A model generated the notes under the pieces. The model did not search any database. It saw nothing but the letters and a program-made list of their open reading frames with translations, and had not been told where the DNA came from. 64,000 nt of DNA from Lampris incognitus (taxonomy: Eukaryota > Chordata > Actinopteri > Lampriformes > Lampridae): assembly GCF_029633865.1 (NCBI RefSeq), contig NC_079230.1, positions 35,371,405 through 35,435,404 on the forward strand, read 5' to 3'. Position 1 is the first letter of the stretch; every line of letters begins with the position of its first letter. The position numbers and the translations under genes are program-made. Below, in pieces: positions 1 to 10,649 of this stretch.

Positions 1-3000
1 CAGGATGTTGTGTTGCTGTTAAGCCCACTGAGGCGAAGTCCACTCTTGAGCACATGCAGGTAAATATGAGCCCGTATCTCTTCAGTTCCTTCCTATCTTC
101 TTTAACAGAAAATGGTCTGAAACAGTCCATACCACTGTAAGTGAATGGAGGAGTACTTTCCATCCTCTCTTGCGGAAGGTCGGCCATTTTTTGTTCTTGA
201 TTAGGCTTCCTAAACTTCCTGCACTTGACGCATTTGAAGATGAGAGATGACACTTCGCTACTACATCCGAGAATCCAGATTCCATTGGCGCGTATTTCAT
301 TGATGGTCATTCCGCGACCCTGATGACACACCTTCTCGTGGTAGTGCTTGACTATGAGACGAGAGACGTGATGTCCTTTCGAGAGAATGGCTGGGTGTCT
401 GACATGGGGATGGAGTGCGGCTCGTGTCAATCTTCCTCCCACCCTCAAGATACCAAGGCTGTCCACGAAGGGACTTAACTTGTGCACGTAGGTTGACTTG
501 TTTTTATGAACCTCTTTCTCTTGGCTTAGAGCCTTGATCTCTTCACTGGACGCTTCTCCTTGAACTACATGTATTATGAATTGTTCAGCCTCTTGTCTTT
601 CTTCAAGCGTTGTGGCTTCATTAGATCTTGTCTTCAGACCCTTTGCTTCCTTCGCACGACGCTTGAGTCTCGCTATGGCCTTTACTCTCCTCCAATCTGA
701 GAACTTCTCAAGGCGACTTGACAGCAACCTCTCCTCCTTTGCTTTGGTTGTGAGAACCTGTGCTCTTTTGAGTTCTGGGTCTTCATTGTTGATCTCTCCA
801 ACCTTAGTCTCTTCTTCTTTAGAGAGCTCCTTTTGCCATAGGAAACTGGGTCCTGTAAACCAGTTTGACTCCGCAAGCTCCTTTGCAGTGAGCCCGCGAG
901 ATGCGTGGTCAGCTGGGTTATCTTCCGAGGCAACATATAGCCACTGCCTTGGCTCTGAATGAGGCGTCATAGCTGGTGTGACTTGCTTCGTGATGATACG
1001 ATGGCTCACACCTATTTCATCTTCATAGTCGGTGGCAGCATTATTGTAGCCAACGATGCTCCAACCCAGCGCAGACCTAAGCGCGAAAGGCTGGTCTTCG
1101 CTACCATGGATGACATCTCTGGGAGCTAGAGCTTGAGAGCAGTTATAGCCGATTCGTAACCCTACTTCACAGTCGAGTTCTTGGGACATCTCATCTGCCA
1201 GATGTTCTAAGTGAGGCCAGGACTTTGCAGTTTCACTTGTGGGTATATGAGATCTGTTTGCTGGTATGTACTCCCTGGTGTAGCTTACTGGCAGTTTGAT
1301 TTTGTTTTCAGACTTGATGCCTCTCACTTGCAGTCCTGTCACCTTTTCGCTGGACACAACCTTCGTTCTTGATGTCATTGTAGATACCTTGAGTTTTACT
1401 GGATCCTTCTTGACATTAAGCATCTCAGCTATATTCTTTAAGATGAAGGTAGTGTCGCTCTGAGTGTCGAGCAGAGCATACACTAGGACTTCATTGTCTG
1501 GTTCAGTTGGTGTGGACACGTAGACTGGAACGATTGATGAGGTGTGAGTGCCACTCTTGTCTCGGACTACTCTATTGGAGGTAGCTTCATCTGATTCTTG
1601 TGTCTTCTTTGGTTTAGACCTTTTGTCTTTGTCGTTGCTTTCCTTTGGCTGGTCTTGTTTAGACTCGTCTTCGTCGTCAGTTTCATTTGATTCTGTTGGT
1701 TTAGATTTCTTTCCTTGTTTTCGGTCGTTCTTCTCACGATTTTGATGTAAGCATGTTGGATGGCGTTTTCCACATGTGTCACATTTGCTCCTAGATGTAC
1801 AGGCTTTGGAGTGATGGCCGGTCTCAAGGCAGCCAAAACATAGTTTCTCTTGCTGTACAAACTTGACTCTCTCTTCGATGGGTTTTTCCATGTACTTGCG
1901 ACATTTATGGAGAGTGTGGCTTTGTTTCTTGCAGAACATGCACTTGATGTCTGTCTTCTCACTTGAGCTAGTGGTGAATGTCTTCGCACCGACGTGGCGT
2001 CTTCGTTGAGACTTGGATCTTTCTTGTTCTGTTGACTTGGATTTCTCTTCTTTTGGGTTCATTGCTTGCCATGATGTGATGGGGTTGCACGCTATACGAG
2101 CCTCTTTGTTGAGAAATGACACAAAGTACTTGAAGTCAAGGAACACATGGTATTCATCCTGAACCTTTGCGACTGTTCTGTTCCAACGTGAGCTCAACCA
2201 GTCTGGTAGTTTGGCTGCTATCTTTTGGTTTTCCACACAGTCGTTGAGAGCTTGTAAACCTTGAACATATGTCATGGCTGATTCAACACTGCTCAGAAAA
2301 TCTGCAAACTCACGAAGCTCTTCACTGTCTTTAGGGCCGATTTTACGCCATGAGTGTATCTTGTCACGGTATGACTTACCGATTAAGAATGGATTGCCGA
2401 ATCTGTCTTCAAGTATGCTCCAGGCGGCACGATAAGCAGTTCCTGTTCCTACTAGGAAATGCCCTTCTATAGCCTTCTTGGCTGAGCCGCCAAAATACTT
2501 GCGCAGGAAGAAGAGCTTTTCTTGAGCTGGCAGGTTCTTCCGATCAATCAGTGTGGGGAAGGAAAGCTTCCAATTGTTGTACTTGAGAGGTTCTCCTGTG
2601 AAGACCACAGGTTCTGGGATTGGAATTCGATTAGCTGTGATAGCTTCAGCTAGTGTTCTCACAAGGTCATTGGAAGTGCTGTGAGATGTGTCTGTTTGAG
2701 TGGAAGGGACTTGAGTGAATGGGGCTTGTTGTGGAACAGATACTGACGTGTAAATGGGATATGAGGGAAAGCCTTTAGTGACTATAGCCTGGTGTGGCTG
2801 TTGGATGTGTGTGGGCTTGGCTTGTTGTGCTGGGAGAGCTTGGGGAAGCAGTGCTTGTTGTGAGGGAAGAGCTCGCGAAAATGTTGCTTGTTGTGGTAAA
2901 AGAGGGAACAGATGATCTTCTTCATCGTTATGAACGCTTTCAGAGTACACCTTTAGCCTTGCCTGTGCTGCATTGAGCTTTTTTAGTTCCTCTAACCGTT

Positions 3001-3574
3001 CAACTTCTTTCCTCTTCTCATCCAGCTTCATTTTTCTGGTAGCACTTTCTGATATAAACTGAGCTCTTTTCCTAGCGTTCTCTGCTTCGATTTCAGCGTC
3101 CCTTTTAACCCTCAATCTTTGATCTTCCAACTCAAGTCTTCGGATTTCTTCTTCTTTCTCATGTTGTGCTTTCATTATTTTGAGTAACTCGTGTCTGGCA
3201 GCAACTTCCGCTTCAGCATGCTGTTTTGCTTCTCGTGACGCGTGGGAAGAACACTTAGATTTCTCATAATTGTTTGACTTCTCAGTAGATAAAGTGATGT
3301 TGGATACAGTAGTGTCAAATACGGATTTGGCATCAGGCCAGGTTGTAACTTCTGAACCATTATCATTGAGGAAATGCTGAGCCTTTTTATTTGCAGTCTT
3401 AGTGAGCGCCTGGCATGTATCATTCTTTCTACGGATGTCAGGATCTGGACTTGACATGGCTCTTATGTTGAGGTAAGTATTATCGATCTCAATTTGGGTG
3501 GTATTTATTTTGCTCATGATCTCCATCAGCTCGGCTTCATCATTATCCTTGAAGGATTGTTTTAATACATTCAT
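1..3574 (-). CDS. BEL/Pao gag-protease-integrase polyprotein lacking reverse transcriptase (partial)
   Basis: One minus-strand frame stays open for about 1190 codons, from an ATG just after an in-frame TGA down to the window edge. From N to C: coiled-coil-like Glu/Lys/Arg region (residues about 120-220), Gln/Pro linker, DUF1759-type gag core (about 320-500), Cys knuckles with CMFCKKQSHTLHKC (about 546) and CFGCLETGHHSKAC (about 578), and a protease with LLDTQSDTTF (about 700), where the usual DTG is DTQ. The frame then passes directly from ITKQVTPA (about 868) to the RNase H tail QWLYVASEDNPADHASRG, so the RT is absent. The HHCC integrase zinc region (about 1060-1115) and the start of the integrase core follow. 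In families of this kind roughly 500 residues normally lie at the junction. The frame continuity is notable for a dead copy. Confidence 0.8.
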   Translation of the reverse strand, partial: MNVLKQSFKDNDEAELMEIMSKINTTQIEIDNTYLNIRAMSSPDPDIRRKNDTCQALTKTANKKAQHFLNDNGSEVTTWPDAKSVFDTTVSNITLSTEKSNNYEKSKCSSHASREAKQHAEAEVAARHELLKIMKAQHEKEEEIRRLELEDQRLRVKRDAEIEAENARKRAQFISESATRKMKLDEKRKEVERLEELKKLNAAQARLKVYSESVHNDEEDHLFPLLPQQATFSRALPSQQALLPQALPAQQAKPTHIQQPHQAIVTKGFPSYPIYTSVSVPQQAPFTQVPSTQTDTSHSTSNDLVRTLAEAITANRIPIPEPVVFTGEPLKYNNWKLSFPTLIDRKNLPAQEKLFFLRKYFGGSAKKAIEGHFLVGTGTAYRAAWSILEDRFGNPFLIGKSYRDKIHSWRKIGPKDSEELREFADFLSSVESAMTYVQGLQALNDCVENQKIAAKLPDWLSSRWNRTVAKVQDEYHVFLDFKYFVSFLNKEARIACNPITSWQAMNPKEEKSKSTEQERSKSQRRRHVGAKTFTTSSSEKTDIKCMFCKKQSHTLHKCRKYMEKPIEERVKFVQQEKLCFGCLETGHHSKACTSRSKCDTCGKRHPTCLHQNREKNDRKQGKKSKPTESNETDDEDESKQDQPKESNDKDKRSKPKKTQESDEATSNRVVRDKSGTHTSSIVPVYVSTPTEPDNEVLVYALLDTQSDTTFILKNIAEMLNVKKDPVKLKVSTMTSRTKVVSSEKVTGLQVRGIKSENKIKLPVSYTREYIPANRSHIPTSETAKSWPHLEHLADEMSQELDCEVGLRIGYNCSQALAPRDVIHGSEDQPFALRSALGWSIVGYNNAATDYEDEIGVSHRIITKQVTPAMTPHSEPRQWLYVASEDNPADHASRGLTAKELAESNWFTGPSFLWQKELSKEEETKVGEINNEDPELKRAQVLTTKAKEERLLSSRLEKFSDWRRVKAIARLKRRAKEAKGLKTRSNEATTLEERQEAEQFIIHVVQGEASSEEIKALSQEKEVHKNKSTYVHKLSPFVDSLGILRVGGRLTRAALHPHVRHPAILSKGHHVSRLIVKHYHEKVCHQGRGMTINEIRANGIWILGCSSEVSSLIFKCVKCRKFRKPNQEQKMADLPQERMESTPPFTYSGMDCFRPFSVKEDRKELKRYGLIFTCMCSRVDFASVGLTATQHP

Positions 3575-3942
3575 GTATCATTTCCACTTGTTGTATGTCT
3601 TGTGGAAGTTCACCTTCAGATCCTTCAATTTTTCATCTACTAGAGCCTGTCCCTTTTCAGTGAGCATCCACACGCGTTCACTTTTCCTAATGCCTACAGA
3701 CTGCTGTGTAGTATCTGCCTCAGCCTGAGGTTGTGTGTCTTGTTTGTTACTTCGACTGGCTCACTAGTATAAGCTGGTCTTTGTGCCTCAACCTGAGCTT
3801 GTGTCTCTTGTGTGGTTACTACAACTTGCTCACTAATATCAACTTGCTCTAGTGAGGTATGATCTGCATCACCATCTTCTGGAGGGTGTGCATGGGTAAC
3901 TTCATCAGTTGTCGGTGAAGCGTGTTCACTTATGAGTGACAT
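3575..3942 (-). pseudogene. Broken N-terminal segment of BEL/Pao gag
   Basis: Begins with ATG (MSLISEHASPTTDEVTHA...), rich in Glu, Gln and Thr, and clearly belongs upstream of the long BEL frame. It is separated from that frame by one frameshift near position 3735, where the reading shifts into ...QPQAEADTTQQSVGIRK, and by one TGA at 3578-3580 (context KWK-stop-YMNVLK). The likely original gag start is at 3942. No function beyond the gag N-terminus is visible. Confidence 0.6.
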
Positions 3943-4975
3943 GTTGAATGTGTAATGTTTAATGTTGTTGAAATGAAAATCAAATATATTCTTTACTTCA
4001 ATATGTGTAAATATGACTTATGTAAATATCTGTATGAAATCTGTCAATAAAGAGTGTATTATCAAATGAATCTATGAAATGTATCTGTGAAATATATAAA
4101 TATCAACTGTCAAATGAAATGTGTATGCCTAATTATGAAATGTTGCGTGAATAAATGTGTAGAATTATGAAATTCGAAAATGAAATTAATGTACAGTAAA
4201 TGTACAGTAGGCTATTATGAAATACAAATATCAAATGTAGATATACCCTTTAGGATTGGCCTTTTTAACTTAACCTTATAGAGCTATAAATGTACGTCCA
4301 GCCCCACAACGTTTAACACAATGAATTGCAATCCATTATAGAAATGGAAAATAATAAAACCGTAAGCAACCTTAATTCAGTCTCAATAATGCACACACTT
4401 GCAATGCAATCATACAATACTTAAATGTAGAACTTGAAATACCTTGGACTTGTACTCAACTTGAGGAATGGCGATTACCTATTCAGTCTCTTGGTAGCCT
4501 ACTTGCTGCGCAGTCAATTGCAGAGAAAAGTCAACTGTTGCTTTAAAGATGAACGCTGTCCGGTGAAATCCTGGTGCGATGGAAACTTGAATGGCAGTTC
4601 AGTACTTGCGCTACGCTACTTCCAAGCCGTCTTCTTCATCGTGCTCGCTTGCATAGCCTTGTCTGACACTGCTCCTTGAACGTCCCAACGCAACAGTTCC
4701 AACCGAGACAAATACTTCTTCAACTGATGACTTTCCTCTACCCGACGTCCACATAGGCTACCGCGATTCCGTCTTCAGCTTTGAGTCTTCACCGAGTGCA
4801 GTGAAGTGTTCTACTATGCCGCCCATTGAAGCATTGCGAGGACTCCAGTTCTTTAATTACAGATGGGTTTTCTTTATTGATGCCCTCGAAAGCAAAGCTA
4901 GCATGGCTAGCATCATATAGCATCAATCACCACCGTAGAACTACAAGGTAGACAAAATAAATCATGAATTTATGT
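3943..4975 (-). repeat. Leader and probable 5' LTR of the BEL/Pao element
   Basis: Noncoding on both strands. On the minus strand it begins at the junction with chromovirus gag, contains an AATAAAG polyadenylation-like signal near 4875, and ends in an AT-rich leader (3950-4420) with many short GAAATGT-type repeats. The exact LTR limits cannot be set because the second copy is outside the window. Confidence 0.45.
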
Positions 4976-4977
4976 TA

Positions 4978-5379
4978 GAGAGCGACTGGAACGACCAGTC
5001 ACTTCGGGTCACCTTCCGGAGAGGTCTCAGCGAGGCTGTCAAGGACCAGCTAGCCACCCGGGAGGAGCCCACCTCCCTCGATGACCTGATCAAGCTCGCC
5101 ATCCGCATCGACGGACGCCTCCGGGAGAGGAGGCGATCCCTGTCCATTCCCCAGTCGTCCAGCACTCCTGACAGGACCCCTACTCCTGCTTGCCTCACTT
5201 TCCCTGTGGCCGTTTCTATTTCCGCACCCCAGACCGCGACGGGGGAGGAACATATGCAGCTGGGGCGCACGCGCCTTAGTCCGGCCGAACGGGAGGCCCG
5301 GGTCAAGGCGGGTCAATGCCTCTACTGTGGCCAGAAGGGACATCTGATCAGCGGTTGCCCCACTCGGCCAAAAGACTAG
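4978..5379 (+). pseudogene. Chromovirus gag C-terminal part with CCHC knuckle
   Basis: Reads SDWNDQSLRVTFRRGLSE..., the end of a Ty3/gypsy gag (retrotransposon gag domain), then a basic linker and a single CCHC knuckle CLYCGQKGHLISGC near the C-terminus, before a TAG stop. The N-terminal two thirds are missing because of the BEL insertion. The protease follows in another frame with a 60-nt overlap, as expected for gag and pol made by frameshifting or for a decayed copy. Confidence 0.75.
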
Positions 5380-5866
5380 GCTCACTGGGGCCCCGGGAGA
5401 TCCTAGTAAGCCGCCTTTCCTGCTCCCGCCGTCCTGCCCCACAGAACCATCTGGTTAGCGTTACCCTGGCCTGGGCTGACCAGCGGCTCACGGTGGGTGC
5501 ACTCCTCGACTCAGGGGCTGATGAGTGTTTCCTGGACTCGGAGTTTGCTGCCCAGGCTAACATCCCGCTAGAGACGCTGGAGAAGCCCATGGAGGCCTTC
5601 GTGCTGGACGAGCGCTGCCTGGCCAGCGTCACCCAACGCACCCACCCTGTCTCTCTCACCATAGCAGGGAACCATGTGAAGAGACTTCGGTTCTTCATCA
5701 TCCAGTCCCCGTTAGTCCCTGTGATCCTAGGGCGCCCCTGGTTCGTGCAGCATGAGCCACACATCGCCTGGGCCTCCGGTACCATCATGGAGTGGAGCTC
5801 CTCCTGTCATGCCCCTAGTGCCCCGCCTCCCGACCTCTCCTCTGTTCCCCCTGGGTACCATGAGCT
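5316..5866 (+). pseudogene. Chromovirus aspartic protease domain
   Basis: Open frame with the retroviral-type aspartic protease motif GALLDSGADECFLD (catalytic Asp in DSGA), then ...PVILGRPWFVQHEPHIAW, the conserved flap/C-terminal half typical of fish chromoviruses. Coding similarity ends at PPGYHELHS, where an A-rich repeat interrupts it. The connection to the RT is lost. Confidence 0.75.
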
Positions 5867-6250
5867 ACACAGTAAAAAAAAAAAAATCGTAAAAAAACGG
5901 TAATTTTCCAGCAGCTGGGGCGCCAAAAAAATACCGTAAAATGACAGAGAATTACTTTCTCGTAAAAATACGGTTATTTTCCATAATTAAAATACATTTT
6001 ATAGTTGTAATTTTAACAAGATTTTGCCTTATTTTCAGGTTGTTTTTAACATTTAATTACAAACATTTTACGTTTTAAAACAATGAAATTACCTATAAAT
6101 ATGGTGAATAAACATTGTAATACGAGTAATAATGCTTAAATTTACAGAAATGTGCTGTTATTAGTTGGTTTAATGACATTATTTTATGTAAAGAGGTTGT
6201 ATAATAATTTATATTTGATGTGATATAACAGTATACGTCACACAAAATGA
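5867..6250. repeat. AT-rich MITE-like repeat, copy 1
   Basis: Begins with an A13 run and short inverted CGTAAAA/TTTTACG-like motifs (CGTAAAAAAACGGTAATTTT, then ATACCGTAAAATGACAG), a pattern common at ends of small fish DNA elements. From about 6038 it holds a unit of roughly 230 bp that recurs after 9520. No protein is encoded. Confidence 0.5.
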
Positions 6251-6267
6251 TGTGATTCATCTTTCAA
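6251..6267. repeat. Target-site duplication of the RTE LINE (left copy)
   Basis: TGTGATTCATCTTTCAA, 17 bp, repeated exactly on the other side of the LINE at 9407-9423. A duplication of this length is typical for target-primed reverse transcription and fixes both ends of the LINE. Confidence 0.9.
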
Positions 6268-9200
6268 CTACTACTACTACTTTCGGCTGCTCCCGTTAGG
6301 GGTCGCCACAGCGGATCATCCGTTTCCATTTCTTCCTGTCTTCTGCGTCTTCCTCTGTCACACCAGCCACCTGCATGTCTTCCCTCACCACATCCATAAA
6401 CCTCCTCTTTGGCCTTCCTCTTCTCCTCTTCCCTGGCAGCTCCATATTCAGCATCCTTCTCCCAATATACTCAGCATCTCTCCTCCACACATGTCCAAGC
6501 CATCTCAATCTTGCCTCTCTTGCTTTGTCTCCAAACTGTCCAACCTGAGCGGTCCCTCTAATATACTCGTTCCTAATCCTGTCCTTCTTCGTTACTCCTA
6601 GTGAAAATCTTAGCATCTTCAACTCTGCCACCTCCAGCTCTGCCTCCTGTCTTTTCGTCAGTGCCACTGTCTCCAAACCATATAACATAGCTGGTCTCAC
6701 AACCATCTTGTAAACTTTCCCTTTAACTCTTACTGGTATCCTTCTGTCGCAAATCACTCCTGACACACTTCTCCACCCACTCCAACCTGCCTGCGCTCTC
6801 TTTTTCACCTCTCTACTGCACTCCCCGTTACTTTGGACAGTTGACCCTAAGTATTTAAACTCAAATGCCTTTGTCACCTCCACTCCTTGCATCCTGACCA
6901 TTCCACTGTCCTCTCTCTCATTCACGCATAGGTATTCTGTCTTGCTCCTACTGACTTTCATTCCTCTTCTCTCCAGTGCATACCTCCACCTCTCCAGGCT
7001 CTCCTCAACCTGCACCCTACTCTCACTACAGATCACAATGTCATCCGCGAACATCATCGTCCATGGAGACTCCTGCCTGATCTTGTCCGTCAACCTGTCC
7101 ATCACCATTGCAAACAAGAAAGGGCTCAGAGCCGATCCTTGATGTAATCCCACCTCCACCTTGAACCCATCTGTCATTCCAACCGCACACCTCACCATTG
7201 TCACACTGCCCTCATACGTATCCTGCAACACTCCTACATACTTCTCTGCAACTCCTGACTTCCTCATACAATACCACACCTCCTCTCTCGGCTCTCTGTC
7301 ATAAGCTTTCTCTAAATCTACAAAGACACAATGCTACTCTTTCTGGCCTTCTCTATACTTCTCAATCAACATTCTCAAAGCAAACATCACATCTGTGGTG
7401 CTCTTTCGTGGCATGAAACCATACTGCTGCTCGCTGATCATCACCTCTCCTCTTAACCTAGCTTCTATTACTCTTTCCCAAATCTTCATGCTGTGGCTGA
7501 TCAACTTTATACCTCTGTAGTTGTTACAGTTCCGCACATCGCCCTTGTTCTTGAAAATCGGTACCAGTATGCTTCTTCTCCACTCCTCAGGCATCCTCTC
7601 ACTTTCCAAGATTGAGTTAAACAATCTAGTTAAAAACTACACTGCCATCTCTCCTAAACATCTCCATGCCTCCACAGGTATGTCATCAGGACCAACTGCC
7701 TTTCCACTCTTCATCCTCTTCATAGCTGCCCTCACTTCCTCCTTGCTAATCCACTGAACTTCCTGATTCACTATCCCTACATCATCCAGCCTTCTCTCCC
7801 TCTCATTTTCTTCATTCATCAGCCCCTCAAAGTATTCCTTCCACCTTCTTAGCACACTCTCCTTGCTTGCCAGCACATTTCCATTTCTATCCTTGATTGC
7901 CCTAACTTGCTGCACATCCTTTGCAGCTTGGTCCCTCCGTCTAGCCAATCGGTACAAGTCCTTTTCTCCTTCCTTAGTGTCTAATCTGTCATACAACTCA
8001 CCATACGCCTTTTCCTTTGCCTTTGCCACCTCTCTCTTTGCTTTACGCTGCATCTCCTTGTACTCCTGTCTACTTTCTTCATCTCTCTGACTATCCCACT
8101 TCTTCTTTGCCAACCTTTTCCTCTGTATAATTTGCTGTACTTCCTCATTCCACCACCAAGTCTCCTTGTCTTCCTTCCTCTGTCCTGATGACACACCAAG
8201 TACCTTCCTAGCTGTCTCCCTCACTATTTCAGCAGTGGTTGTCCAGCCATCTGGCAACTCTTCACTACCACCCAGTGCCTGTCTTAACTCCTGCCTGAAC
8301 TCCACACAACAGTCTTCCTTCTTCAACTTCCACCATTTGATCTTCGGCTGTGTCTTCACTCACTTCCTCTTCTTGGTCTCCAAAGTCATCCTACAGACCA
8401 CCATCCGATGCTGCCTAGCTACGTTCTCCCCTGTCACCACCTTGCAGTCTCCAATCCCTTTTAGATGGCGCCTTCTACATAAGATATAGTCCACCTGTGT
8501 GCACTTTCCTCCACTCTTGTATGTCAGCCTGTGTTCCTCCCTCTTCTTGAAATATGTATTCACCACAGCCATTTCCATCCTTTTCGCAAAATCCACCACC
8601 ATCTGTCCTTCCACATTTCCCTTCTTGACTCCATACCTTCCCATCACCTCCTCATCACCTCTGTTCCCTTCACCAACATGTCCATTGAAGTCCGCTCCAA
8701 TCACCACTCTCTCCTCCTTGGGTACCCTCTCCACCATGTCGTCCAACTCACTCCAGAATTCTTCTTTTTCATCCATCTCACACCCAACTTGCGGGGCATA
8801 TGCGCTGATAACATTCAGCAATAAACCTTCAATTTCCAGCTTCATACTCATCACTCTGTCTGACACTCTCTTCACCTCCAGCACGCTCTTGACATACTCT
8901 TCCTTCAGAATTACCCCTACCCCATTTCTCCTCCCATTCACACCATGGTCAAAGAGTTTGAACCCACCTCCGATACTCCTGGCCTTACTCCCCTTCCACC
9001 TGGTCTCTTGCATACACAGTATGCCTACCTTTCTTCTTTCCATCATGTCAGCCAGCTCTCTCCCTTTACCAGTCATAGTGCCAACATTCAAAGTTCCAAC
9101 TCTCACCTCCACATGCCTACCCTTCCTCCTCTCTAGCTGCCTCTGGACATGCTTTCCCCCTCTCCTTGTCCTTCGCCCAACAGTAGCATAGTTTCCACCG

Positions 9201-9406
9201 ACACCCTGCTGGTTAACAGTACCGGTGGCGGTCGTTGGTAACCCGGGCCTCGACCGATCCGGTATGTAAGTCTTATTTATGATCCGCATATTTGATTTGG
9301 CAAAGATTTTACGCCGGATGCCCTTCCTGACGCAACCCTCCCCATTTGTCCGGGCTTGGGACCGGCACTAAGGGTGCACTGGCTTGTGCATCCTCAGTGG
9401 CTGGGT
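6268..9406 (-). mobile_element. RTE-clade LINE, near full length
   Basis: A 3.14 kb minus-strand element bounded by a perfect 17 bp target duplication. The 3' end (left side) finishes in GGGAGCAGCCGAAAGTAGTAG followed by a (GTA) simple tail, the usual fish RTE terminus. The 5' end (right side) is GC-richer and not obviously truncated. It encodes one apurinic-type endonuclease/reverse-transcriptase frame on the minus strand. It is inserted in the AT-rich repeat, which resumes immediately after it. Confidence 0.92.
6296..9289 (-). pseudogene. RTE LINE endonuclease-reverse transcriptase, three nonsense codons
   Basis: A single frame of about 998 codons reads through the whole element but is cut by three stops: TGA at 8360-8362, TAG at 7637-7639 and TAG at 7334-7336. 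No frameshift is evident. The N-terminal third is an APE-type endonuclease (GTLNVGTMTGKGREL, QETRWKGSK, IGADFNGHVG, YILCRRR, ARQHRMV). The RT follows (YRGIKLISHSMKIWERV, YGFMPRKSTTDVMFALR, LEKAYDR, and FADD in TMMFADDIVICSE), then a C-terminal RLRWLGHVWRRD region. Proteins of this type are often mis-annotated as craniofacial development protein 2-like. It supplies nicking and reverse transcription in cis; this copy is dead but recent in appearance. Confidence 0.92.
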
Positions 9407-9423
9407 TGTGATTCATCTTTCAA
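9407..9423. repeat. Target-site duplication of the RTE LINE (right copy)
   Basis: Exact second copy of the 17 bp sequence at 6251-6267. Confidence 0.9.
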
Positions 9424-9790
9424 AACATGTCAAAAAACTGTTGAAAAACTAGATATTGGGTTTACAATTGCAAAAATTTACTGTTAATTTTAGATCACAT
9501 CAAGTGTATATTTAGTTATTTTACGTTGTTTTTTAACATTTAATTACAAACATTTTACGTGTTAAAACAATGAAATTACCTATAAATATGGTGAATAAAC
9601 ATTGTAATATGAATAATAATGCTTAAATTTACAGAAATATGCTGTCATTTTATGTAAAGAGGTTGTATAATAATTTATATTTGATGTAATACAACAGTAT
9701 ATGACACAAAATAATGTGATTCATCTTTCAAAACATGTCAAAAATTTTGAAAAACTAGATATTGGGTTTACAATTGCAACAATTCAGTTT
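9424..9790. repeat. AT-rich repeat, remainder of copy 1 and tandem copy 2
   Basis: Positions 9424-9520 finish the unit interrupted by the LINE. Positions 9521-9780 repeat the same unit again with small indels, including the host sequence of the target duplication (TGTGATTCATCTTTCAA near 9716). The array is therefore a tandem duplication that predates the LINE. It is noncoding. Confidence 0.75.
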
Positions 9791-10392
9791 ATTGTTAATT
9801 TAGTTTTTTGTGTTCGTTTACATAGATTTTCTGAATATTTAATGGACTTTCAACTTAAACAACTATGCTCACCTATACAATTACATCAGAATTATTTTAA
9901 TTTTAAATGGTTTAAACTGTTTTTTGGCCAGTGGGAAAGGGGGCTTAAATTAATTGAATGAGACTAAGCTGAACAAGAACAGCTACAATTTCCCATTCTC
10001 AGTATTTTTATTTAACTTAACGGGTAACCATTATTACAGCAAAATTAAAAAATAAATTAAATTAAAATGACTGTCTGGTTCTGAAACAAAAACAAAAACA
10101 AAAGCTAGCTATTAAAATTCAAGTGAATTGGAAATGAAAGAAAAAAGAAAAAGGTAAAGAAATTTAAAAAAAAAGTTGCGTTACCAACTTGCAGCAACAT
10201 TCAAAGCATCCATAACAACATGGATTACAAACTTCGTCAAACCTCACTGGTAATGACTCCATACTCTATCCAAGGCAAGTAATTATACATCTACAACATT
10301 GATAACAAAGCTACATAACAAATAGCTTACATGAAACCTCACTGGATATAACAGTCTATAACTTGGACAACATATCCATAACTTGTGAGCAC
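9791..10392. other. AT-rich noncoding stretch
   Basis: No coding potential seen on either strand. The right part (about 10180-10392) lies directly downstream of the last SAMD3-like exon on the minus strand and may be its 3' untranslated region. Confidence 0.4.
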
Positions 10393-10649
10393 TTATTCCC
10401 TCCACTCGTAGTCTGCAATTTTGGTTATCAGTGTGAGAACCTTTGGACTGACAGCTTGTTTTTTGGTGGCGTTCCGCTCCACTTTTGATCCCTTGTCTGG
10501 ATTTATCTTGAAGAGGCACCTGTCAAATGGAAAAAAAACAACAACTTTAGTGACTGTGGACTGTACTTTAATGTTTTCATACATTTGCAATAAGGTTACA
10601 CAACAGTGTAGAAAGAGTGTTTGGACATACAGGGCACTGTGGAACAGAG

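Larger units (their letters stand above)
1..4975 (-). mobile_element. BEL/Pao LTR retrotransposon, 5' part (runs off left edge)
   Basis: Minus-strand element entering from the right with a leader/LTR region, then gag, protease and integrase coding. It leaves the window inside the integrase core. Family assignment rests on the BEL/Pao order: a charged N-terminal gag, a DUF1759-like gag core, three Cys-rich knuckles, a DUF1758-like protease, and an HHCC integrase. The reverse transcriptase and most of RNase H are missing. Its right end abuts chromovirus gag sequence abruptly, so it probably inserted there. The other LTR and the target duplication lie outside the window. Confidence 0.85.
4976..5866 (+). 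mobile_element. Ty3/gypsy chromovirus, left fragment (gag end and protease)
   Basis: Starts abruptly inside gag at the BEL junction and stops abruptly after the protease where an AT-rich repeat begins. It is probably the left part of the same insertion that resumes at 14229, because the coding order continues there after a gap of about 70 missing codons. The intervening 8.4 kb consists of later insertions and rearranged host sequence. Confidence 0.7.

Noticed and set aside
682..3423. Minus-strand ORFs at 682-936, 1567-1989 and 3175-3423
   Set aside because: All are in a different register from the long BEL frame, which carries the knuckles, protease and integrase motifs; they are shadows of it.
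8499..9191. 230-codon plus-strand ORF rich in Pro, Ser, Thr and Leu
   Set aside because: It lies opposite the RTE endonuclease frame, which has clear catalytic motifs; the plus-strand reading is its complement and matches nothing.
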